From contig JACRMQ010000007.1 in the NCBI GenBank assembly GCA_016214905.1, positions 248,001 to 312,000 of the forward strand: a stretch of DNA of 64,000 nt, in the 5' to 3' direction. The translations under genes and the position numbers were made by a program. The notes beneath the pieces were generated by a model, which was given only the letters and a program-made list of their open reading frames with translations, did not search any database and had not been told where the DNA came from. Position 1 is the first letter of the stretch. Every line of letters starts with the position of its first letter. Below are positions 33,252-40,261 of the stretch, one piece after another. The stretch comes from Ignavibacteriales bacterium (lineage in GTDB: Bacteria > Bacteroidota > Ignavibacteria > UBA10030 > SZUA-254).

Positions 33252-33779
33252 ATGAGTACTGTGTCAATTCGATCAGCATTTCTTTTTTTTATTTTAAACA
33301 TATCTTCATTTTTAATTGGCTGCGGTTCATCAAATAAAGTATCGGTGAAACCTAACGAGCATATGGAAGTCGGCTGGACTCCGCGTTCCGTATTCCAATC
33401 TCCGGTATATGCAGCATGGTTCGATACGGGATACGCAAACTATATTCCGTCGGTAGATAAAATTAATCAACTTAAGAGAATGAAAGATAGTGTAGAGTTT
33501 TTTGTAGTGTACGGAACATGGTGTGGTGATAGCAAGCGTGAAATGCCCAGGTTTTTCAAAATTATGGATGATGTTCAATTTCCATCGGATAAGATAACGC
33601 TGATAGCAATTGACAGAACAAAACAGATACCTGCCGGAATTGCTGTAGAAAATAATATCACTAATGTGCCGACGTTTCTAATTAAATATCGTGGAATGGA
33701 GCTTGGGCGGATAATAGAATCTCCTAAAACCTCATTAGAAAACGATATTTTTGAATATTTATCCCCCGCATTCCCGTAA
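33252..33779 (+). CDS. Thioredoxin-fold lipoprotein with CGDS active site
   Basis: 175 residues. A lipoprotein signal (lipobox FLIGC, cysteine near residue 24) is followed by a thioredoxin fold (about 60-170). The active site is TWCGDSKREMPRF, so the usual CxxC is CGDS with serine in the resolving position, and the cis-proline is in NVPTFLIKY. CxxS thioredoxins can isomerise or glutathionylate disulfides but cannot carry out a standard dithiol reduction. It probably faces the periplasm from an outer- or inner-membrane anchor, next to exported MsrB. Confidence 0.8.
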   Translation: MSTVSIRSAFLFFILNISSFLIGCGSSNKVSVKPNEHMEVGWTPRSVFQSPVYAAWFDTGYANYIPSVDKINQLKRMKDSVEFFVVYGTWCGDSKREMPRFFKIMDDVQFPSDKITLIAIDRTKQIPAGIAVENNITNVPTFLIKYRGMELGRIIESPKTSLENDIFEYLSPAFP

Positions 33780-33809
33780 TACTTTTACTAAATGTGGGGG
33801 ATTATTGTA

Positions 33810-33839
33810 GGCTATTTTTAAACCTTTCAAAGAATAGCC
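33810..33839 (+). terminator. Hairpin after the thioredoxin-like gene
   Basis: GGCTATT and AATAGCC form a 7-bp stem with a 16-nt loop 30 nt past the stop codon. Only a weak U-rich tail (CGAATCTTATTC) follows. Confidence 0.4.
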
Positions 33840-33883
33840 GAATCTTATTCATTATTATCGCATCCTATAAAAAAAGTGTGTTC

Positions 33884-33935
33884 ATTTTAGAATCTTCAAA
33901 AAAGATAAAATCGAAGTCCTAATCTATTCTAAAAT
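33884..33935. repeat. Inverted repeat upstream of the heptaheme cytochrome gene
   Basis: ATTTTAGAAT (33884-33893) and ATTCTAAAAT (33926-33935) are perfect 10-bp arms, with a further CTTC/GAAG pair inside. The loop is about 32 nt. It lies 60 nt before the cytochrome start and may be an operator or leader structure. Confidence 0.35.
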
Positions 33936-33995
33936 CAACCCAATAATTAATTGATGTATAAGCTCTAAGCGATATGATTAATACAAGGAGAGATT

Positions 33996-36590
33996 ATGAA
34001 AAATGCCCGCACGATTGCTTCGCTTGGTTTCTGGATTATTTTATTTTTTCTGTTCACTTTTTCAATTAGCGCCCAGGAATACGTTCTGCTAGGTTGGAAT
34101 GATCTTGGTATGCATTGTTCGAATAAAGATTTTGCCAAAGTTGTTGTCCTGCCCCCATATAATAATGTCAGCGCTCAGCTAATATATAAAGCTAACGGAC
34201 AACCACCACAAATCGTTAATTCCGGTTATGCGATAGAATATTCAATTCCCAACAACACATATTCTGTTGGGAAAACAAATTTCTGGAGTTATGCCCAGCA
34301 ATTATTTGGTCTTGCCTCACCGTTGCCGGATAATATCGGATTAACGGGAAAAGATTTAACAGGTACACTTGATAGCAGCGGTAATTATTTCGCTGTGCAT
34401 GGTATTCCGATAACTCCATTTGCAGATTCAGACCATGTTAATGAAGCACCTTTTCAACTAATTCATCTTGTCGCGAAAAATAAATCTAACGGTGCTGTAT
34501 TAGCAACTACAGATGTTGTAATTCCCGTCAGTAATGAAGTTGGCTGTGTCCAGTCTGGATGTCATTCATCAGAAACATCAATCTTAAACTCGCACCCCGG
34601 TGTGACAGGTTTCAATCGTTCGGGTCCGGTTCTTTGCGCGTCGTGTCACGCTTCGAATGCTCTTGGCACAACCGGAACATCATCCGCGAAACCCTTCTCC
34701 TTACGAATTCATGAAAAGCATAGCGGTATTGCGGGACCATCGAACGCAATCGAAACTTGTTATAAATGCCATCCCGGACCGAAGACTCAATGCCTTCGTG
34801 ATATTATGGGTAAAAATCCTGCAAACCCGATGGTATGCCAGGATTGTCACGGCACTATGGCACAGGTTGCGGCAACGATTGATGCCGGTAGAAGACCATG
34901 GCTTGATGAGCCGAAATGCGGCGATTGTCATGGCAGTGCTCATGCAGAACAGCCGGGTAAACTTTTCCGCGAATCACAAGGGCACGGTGGACTATTCTGC
35001 TCTGCCTGTCACGGCAGTCCGCATGCGATTCAACCGACCATTCAACCGAACGATAATCTTCAGAATATCAGATTGCAAGGATACGCTGGTACGCTCGGCA
35101 AATGTTCTGTTTGCCACGCAACTCCGCCGGCTGGCACAGGTCCACATGGGCTAACGGATACTACTTCATATCAACCATCCATTCCACTTCTATCCTCTCC
35201 GCCAAACGGAACTTTTGGTATTGGCGTAGCCCCGTTATTACAATGGAGTGCTGCGTTACATTCGATTAGCTATAATGTTCAAATCGCAGCCGATTCTTTT
35301 TTTACTACGATTGTAAAAAATGAATCGTTATTGACGATAACATCTTTTCAATCAACACTTTTAAATATGAGCCAAAAATATTTCTGGCGTGTTAGAAGTA
35401 AGAACAGTGCCGGCAACAGCGATTGGTCTGCAATCTGGTCGTTCACAACCGGAAGTGGAACATCGTCAATGTTTTCATTCAACGGTAATTGGAATCTGAT
35501 TTCACTTCCGATGTCAATTGATAATCCGGCTGTAAATCTGCAATTTCCTTTTGCAGTTTCTAATGCTTATGAATACGTACCATCCGGCGGATATTATTCC
35601 CGCGACTCTTTGACTCTTGGTAAAGGATACTGGCTAAAATTTTCATCTTCCAACAACACAAGTATTACCGGTCAGCCGATTACATCTAATACGATTGGTG
35701 TCTCGGAGGGATGGAACTTGATAGGTGCGTTATCCGATACGGTGCCGGTAAGTTCGGTCGCATCATCTCCAGCAGGAATTATATCATCGATGTTTTTCGG
35801 ATATAATAACGGTTATTTGAATTCCGATTTTTTGATTCCCGCTCACGGTTATTGGGTGAAATCGTCATCGGCAGGTTCGGTGATATTCTCCGTACCCGGA
35901 GGGCAGAGCGAGAAGAAAATTAATTCGTTAACTCAAATGTTGCAGAATTCTAACAGACTGATTCTGCGCGACGCTGAAGGCCGGGAACAAAAATTATATC
36001 TTGCTCGAAATCTGCCCGCAGGATTATCATATTCGTTTTTTGAATCACCACCGTTACCACCGGAAGGAATTTTTGATGCACGATTCAGTTCTAACAGGTT
36101 TGTTGAGATTACAAACGGTACGGCAGAATATCCTGTTTCAATAAAGTCGGCGGTTTATCCGTTATCTGTGAAGTTGGAAAGCAATTCTCCAGAAGGCACT
36201 GTGCTCTTGAATATCGACGGCAAAAATATCGAACAGTCAAATAATTCTTCAATAATTCTCGATAAGGAACCTTCATTTTTTTCGCTCGTTGTTAAATCAA
36301 GCGCATCGTTGCCGGCACAATTTACGCTTGAACAAAATTATCCGAATCCGTTCAATCCATCAACAATGGTCAATTATCAATTACCAATTGCCAGCCGTGT
36401 AACAATTAAGGTATACAATATACTCGGCGTGGAAATAACAACGCTTGTTGATGGATATAAAGAAGCCGGAACTTACACGGCTAACTTCGATGTCGGTTCA
36501 ATCGCCAGTGGATTACCGAGTGGAATATATTTATACAAAATGAATGTAAACAATTCTACTTACGTTAAGAAAATGGTTTATATGAGGTGA
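33996..36590 (+). CDS. T9SS-sorted heptaheme c-type cytochrome
   Basis: 864 residues. A signal peptide precedes EYVLLGWNDLGMHCSNKDF, a conserved start of a multiheme protein family. Seven heme motifs lie between about residues 185 and 375: CVQSGCH (a CX4CH), CASCH, CYKCH, CQDCH, CGDCH, CSACH and CSVCH. A fibronectin-like domain (FWRVRSKNSAGNSDWSAIW) comes next, then two GWNLISLP/GKGYWLK modules and a full T9SS sorting domain (QNYPNPFNPSTMVNYQLP). The predicted product is a heme-loaded protein carried through the outer membrane to the surface, where it could pass electrons to external acceptors. An AGGAGAG site precedes the ATG. Confidence 0.88.
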   Translation: MKNARTIASLGFWIILFFLFTFSISAQEYVLLGWNDLGMHCSNKDFAKVVVLPPYNNVSAQLIYKANGQPPQIVNSGYAIEYSIPNNTYSVGKTNFWSYAQQLFGLASPLPDNIGLTGKDLTGTLDSSGNYFAVHGIPITPFADSDHVNEAPFQLIHLVAKNKSNGAVLATTDVVIPVSNEVGCVQSGCHSSETSILNSHPGVTGFNRSGPVLCASCHASNALGTTGTSSAKPFSLRIHEKHSGIAGPSNAIETCYKCHPGPKTQCLRDIMGKNPANPMVCQDCHGTMAQVAATIDAGRRPWLDEPKCGDCHGSAHAEQPGKLFRESQGHGGLFCSACHGSPHAIQPTIQPNDNLQNIRLQGYAGTLGKCSVCHATPPAGTGPHGLTDTTSYQPSIPLLSSPPNGTFGIGVAPLLQWSAALHSISYNVQIAADSFFTTIVKNESLLTITSFQSTLLNMSQKYFWRVRSKNSAGNSDWSAIWSFTTGSGTSSMFSFNGNWNLISLPMSIDNPAVNLQFPFAVSNAYEYVPSGGYYSRDSLTLGKGYWLKFSSSNNTSITGQPITSNTIGVSEGWNLIGALSDTVPVSSVASSPAGIISSMFFGYNNGYLNSDFLIPAHGYWVKSSSAGSVIFSVPGGQSEKKINSLTQMLQNSNRLILRDAEGREQKLYLARNLPAGLSYSFFESPPLPPEGIFDARFSSNRFVEITNGTAEYPVSIKSAVYPLSVKLESNSPEGTVLLNIDGKNIEQSNNSSIILDKEPSFFSLVVKSSASLPAQFTLEQNYPNPFNPSTMVNYQLPIASRVTIKVYNILGVEITTLVDGYKEAGTYTANFDVGSIASGLPSGIYLYKMNVNNSTYVKKMVYMR

Positions 36591-36597
36591 TGTTTGT

Positions 36598-36647
36598 AAG
36601 ACCTCCGGTTTTTACAAGTTGATTTCAGCGAAAAAACCGGAGGTCTT
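36598..36647 (+). terminator. Long hairpin after the heptaheme cytochrome gene
   Basis: AAGACCTCCGGTTTTT and AAAAACCGGAGGTCTT are perfect 16-bp arms with an 18-nt loop, just after the stop. No U-run follows on the plus strand, so it may act as a 3' stabiliser as much as a terminator. Confidence 0.6.
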
Positions 36648-36848
36648 CGATGTAACCATCAGGAGGTTTGTTTTTCTATCCACGATTTTTTTTACCGATA
36701 AAATTTCTTACTTTAACTCACGCATCATTTAAAAGAATAAAAAAGGCAGCATATCAAACAAATGAAACCGAACCAATGGAATGATTTCGACCCGATAAAC
36801 GTTTTATAGTCATATCGGATTAAATACCGAAAATTTCAGGAATAAAAA
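36648..36848. other. Intergenic leader of the cNMP-GAF phosphatase gene
   Basis: No ORF or clear promoter was recognised in these 201 bases. AGGA lies 8 nt before the ATG at 36849. Confidence 0.3.
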
Positions 36849-38543
36849 ATGACCCGCTATCACGAAAGATTACGACACAATATACTTTTCGAAACAATTT
36901 CAGATGCGGCATTCAAAACCGTTGCCGGCAACATGGAGGAAAAACATTTTCAAGCCGGTGATATTATACTCGAAGACAACGCGAACGGGAATGAATTGTT
37001 TCTGCTGGTAGAAGGACGGGTATCAATTATCAAGCAAACAAAAACCGGTGAATTGAAAATGCTCGCGCTTCTGCATGCCGGTGATTTCTTCGGTGAATTG
37101 GAATTGATCGATGGTCGTGCGCGTTCAGCACGAGTTACAGCGTTCGATAATTGCACGGTTTATACTCTTAACAAATTTGTCTTTGATGATCTTCTTACCA
37201 AGAACCATCCCTTCGCTTTGCGGGTAATGCAGGTTTTAAGTTTGAGGTTGCGCGCAACGAACAACCATTTTATCAGCGAACTTGAAAAACATACACAGCA
37301 GTGGAAACAGGAAGTAGAAAAATTAGAAAAACTGATTGAAGCCACAAAAAATGTAAACTCAACGCTTGATCTTGATAAACTTCTGAAAATCATTCTTGAT
37401 ACAGCATTAAACATTGTTGACGGCGACAGGGGAACACTTTATCTTGTTGAAGAGGATCGAAATGAATTGTGGTCGAAACTTTTTGTCGGAAAAGAAAGAG
37501 TGACTATAAAACTTCCGATAGGCAAAGGAATTGCAGGGTATGTTGCGGCAACAGGTGATACGCTGAATATTGAAGATGCTTATGTGGATCCGCGGTTTAA
37601 CCCGGATGTTGACAAAAAAACCGGATACCGAACAAAAACAATTTTATGTATGCCTTTAAAAAATAAAGCAGGAAAAATTGTCGGTGTTCTGCAATTGTTG
37701 AATAAGCGAAAGGGAGGGTTCACGCAGGAAGATGAGCAATTTTTACGCGCGTTATCAATCCATGCCGCAATTGCGATTGAGAATGCACGTCTTTATGAAT
37801 CTGAAAAAGCGTATCAACAAATGCGAGAAGAGGTGCGGCTTGCCGCAAAGATACAGCTTGACCTTCTCCCTAAATCAAATCCAAAAATTTTTGGATATGA
37901 CATTGCGGCCATATCAATCCCCGCAAAAGAAGTTGGAGGGGATTATTACGATTTCATAAATCTTGATAATACACATATCGGTATTTGTCTCGGCGATGTG
38001 TCGGGCAAGGGACTTCCGGCATCGCTTTTGATGGCGAATCTTCAGGCAACATTACGCGGACAGTCGTTCGGAGAGTGTTCACCAAAAAAATGTTTAAATC
38101 GCTCCAACAGTTTGCTTTATAGAAGTACAAGCTCCGATAAATTTGTAACATTATTTTACAGCATGCTGGATACGGATCAGAATCGACTTGTCTATTCAAA
38201 TGCCGGCCACGAAAACCCGATTCTGTTAAGATCGAAAGATAAAACAATAAGGCTTAACAAGGGGGGAGTTGTCCTCGGGATTATGGATAATTTTCCCTAT
38301 GAGGAAGAAGAAGTTGAAATCCAACACGGTGATTTTCTTACAATCTATTCGGACGGAATCTCGGAGGCGATGAACAGTAAAGATGAAATGTTCGGCGAAG
38401 AGAGACTTGAAAAGATTTTATCGGCATATAAAAATGAACCTGCTGAAAAAATAATCGAATCGGTTGTGGACGCAGTGAAAAAATTTGCAGGTGGTAGAGC
38501 TCAGTCGGATGATATCACGATCCTGATTATCAAACGGAATTAA
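36849..38543 (+). CDS. Cyclic-nucleotide-binding/GAF/SpoIIE serine phosphatase
   Basis: 564 residues with three domains: an N-terminal cNMP-binding fold (about 10-130, FLLVEGRVSI and DFFGELELIDGRARSARVTA with the phosphate-binding R), a GAF domain (about 170-320, VNSTLDLDKLLKIILD and DRGTLYLVEE) and a C-terminal PP2C/SpoIIE phosphatase (about 350-563, VGGDYYDFI, CLGDVSGKGLPASL, QSDDITILII). It should respond to cAMP or another ligand and dephosphorylate Ser/Thr phosphoproteins, typically anti-sigma antagonists. No target gene is adjacent. The other phosphatase of this type in the window is at 26674. Confidence 0.88.
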   Translation: MTRYHERLRHNILFETISDAAFKTVAGNMEEKHFQAGDIILEDNANGNELFLLVEGRVSIIKQTKTGELKMLALLHAGDFFGELELIDGRARSARVTAFDNCTVYTLNKFVFDDLLTKNHPFALRVMQVLSLRLRATNNHFISELEKHTQQWKQEVEKLEKLIEATKNVNSTLDLDKLLKIILDTALNIVDGDRGTLYLVEEDRNELWSKLFVGKERVTIKLPIGKGIAGYVAATGDTLNIEDAYVDPRFNPDVDKKTGYRTKTILCMPLKNKAGKIVGVLQLLNKRKGGFTQEDEQFLRALSIHAAIAIENARLYESEKAYQQMREEVRLAAKIQLDLLPKSNPKIFGYDIAAISIPAKEVGGDYYDFINLDNTHIGICLGDVSGKGLPASLLMANLQATLRGQSFGECSPKKCLNRSNSLLYRSTSSDKFVTLFYSMLDTDQNRLVYSNAGHENPILLRSKDKTIRLNKGGVVLGIMDNFPYEEEEVEIQHGDFLTIYSDGISEAMNSKDEMFGEERLEKILSAYKNEPAEKIIESVVDAVKKFAGGRAQSDDITILIIKRN

Positions 38544-38564
38544 ACGCAGAATAACCGAAAAACA

Positions 38565-39536
38565 TCAACTGAATAACTCGATATTTCCTCCTGTATGTAA
38601 GAATAATATATTTTCTCCCGGTTCGAATATACCTTTCCGGGCATATTCAATTACCGCGGCTGCTGCTTTTCCGGAGTAAACATTATCAAGCATTATTCCC
38701 TCCAATTGCGCAAAATAATTTATTGCTTCTGTAGATTCTGCTGTTTTAACACCGTAAGCATCACCCATAAATGATGAATCAATCAGTACATTCTTTTTTT
38801 CGATTTTCAGATCCAGAAGCTTTCCTGTTCTACCGGCGAGGGAAAAAACTTCATCTGTCAGAATCGAATCAGTTTTAGCTACACCTATTCCGATAATTTT
38901 TCCGCTCCAATTCATCAATTCTTTTCCGGTGATCAGACCGGCTTGAGTTCCGCCTGATGATGTAGCATGGATTATTTTCCGGATCGATATTCCCATCCGC
39001 CTACAATCATCCATAATTTCTTTGAAAGCATCCACATAACCTAAAGCTCCCACAGGCGTAGAACCGCCTATCGGCAATCGGTAAACCATTTTGCCGGAAT
39101 GTTCCAACTCTTTTTGTAAATTATCTGCAAACAACTCCCACTCATTCCAGTCGGGGGATTTGATAAAGAGAATTTCCGGATCGAACAAATTTCCGATCAG
39201 CAAATTACCTTTCGATTCGTTGCTTTCATCCCCTCCCAATACAAGATGAACTTTCATGTTGACAGATTTTCCTGCCGCGGCGGCAAGCCGACAAAAATTC
39301 GATTGTACCGCACCCGATGCGATTAAAGTGTCGCACCCTTTGTTTTTAGCATCGGCAATAAGATAATCTAATTTGCGTGTTTTATTTCCACCGAATGCAA
39401 AACTGGTCAGATCGTCCCGCTTACAATAAAGGTTAATTCCCAATTCCCTTGAAATATTCTCAAGCTTCTGAAGAGGAGTTGGCAGAAGTGAAAAAGTAAA
39501 TTTTGGAAAGTGCTTAAACTCTTTTTCATCAATCAT
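38565..39536 (-). CDS. PLP-dependent ACC deaminase/D-cysteine desulfhydrase family enzyme
   Basis: About 323 residues from the ATG at 39536. The frame extends to 39572, but the extra 12 residues look unconserved; the start is uncertain because neither ATG has a clear ribosome binding site. The PLP lysine is in GGNKTRKLDYL (near residue 45), with the surrounding KRDDLTSFAFGGN characteristic of this family. A glycine-rich phosphate loop SSGGTQAG follows near residue 190. It deaminates or desulfhydrates small amino acids in the cytoplasm. It may follow the DUF2721 gene in an operon (53-nt gap) and is convergent with the phosphatase gene. Confidence 0.85.
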   Translation of the reverse strand: MIDEKEFKHFPKFTFSLLPTPLQKLENISRELGINLYCKRDDLTSFAFGGNKTRKLDYLIADAKNKGCDTLIASGAVQSNFCRLAAAAGKSVNMKVHLVLGGDESNESKGNLLIGNLFDPEILFIKSPDWNEWELFADNLQKELEHSGKMVYRLPIGGSTPVGALGYVDAFKEIMDDCRRMGISIRKIIHATSSGGTQAGLITGKELMNWSGKIIGIGVAKTDSILTDEVFSLAGRTGKLLDLKIEKKNVLIDSSFMGDAYGVKTAESTEAINYFAQLEGIMLDNVYSGKAAAAVIEYARKGIFEPGENILFLHTGGNIELFS

Positions 39537-39588
39537 AACAATTTGCCAATTATTCAATACTCCAATAATCAATCATTATAATCAATTC

Positions 39589-40074
39589 TTATTCTTCCCC
39601 CCGAACTTCCAATAAAATAATCTTGTAAGAGCGGTAAACATCCATACCATAAAACAAAACCGCAACCAAAACACAACACATTCCAATAATGAAGACAATA
39701 AGCGGGGCGATTTTTAAAAATTCTGCCGATGTGAATAAATTCAAAGCGATAATAACCGATGAAAGCACGAATAATCCTATCGCTAATTGAAGTGAGAGTA
39801 TCGCGTTTCTTACGAACTTGCTTCGATACAAAAGTTCTTCGGTTTGTTTTGAGATGCTCATGAATCGGATGTTATCCGGATATGTTAAATCTCCCTTCTC
39901 ACCTATTTGACGGGAATATCTTCGTTTCTCATCGTTCAGCAAACGGATGCGATTGATAATGGTTGAATAGCGATTACTTAAACTTAATAAGAGTAAACCG
40001 ACCGCAGAAATTCCCAGGGCAGGCGCTAAAATCGCTTGAATTGCTTGAATTGCAGTTACCGGAGTGTCAGGCAT
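39589..40074 (-). CDS. DUF2721 membrane protein
   Basis: 161 residues with about three TM helices. It starts with IQAIQAILAPALGISAVGLL, followed by the DUF2721 hallmark NRYSTIINRIRLL, and two further TM helices around residues 85-145. The family is small and its function unknown. It is transcribed towards the PLP enzyme and lies divergently from the CotH gene. Confidence 0.8.
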   Translation of the reverse strand: MPDTPVTAIQAIQAILAPALGISAVGLLLLSLSNRYSTIINRIRLLNDEKRRYSRQIGEKGDLTYPDNIRFMSISKQTEELLYRSKFVRNAILSLQLAIGLFVLSSVIIALNLFTSAEFLKIAPLIVFIIGMCCVLVAVLFYGMDVYRSYKIILLEVRGEE

Positions 40075-40179
40075 AATTTTTAACAGATTATGTTCATGAA
40101 TAATCTAATATAAAAAAATACTTTTCATTAAGTAAAAACAACAAATCCTTATGAAAATGTGACGAGGCAATTTGAATGT

Positions 40180-40208
40180 TTGAATCTGGAATTGTCAATC
40201 TGTATATT
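40180..40208 (+). promoter_or_regulatory. Candidate promoter of the CotH gene
   Basis: TTGAAT (40180-40185), a 17-bp spacer and TATATT (40203-40208) end 53 nt before the ATG at 40262. Confidence 0.45.
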
Positions 40209-40261
40209 GTTCGTGAGAAGATATTGATAATATTGAATTGAGATTTTAAATAGGATTGAGT

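Noticed and set aside
36598-36647. Long hairpin as an attachment or integration site
   Set aside because: It sits right after a stop codon, has no duplicate nearby and no integrase gene; a terminator or 3' stabiliser is simpler.
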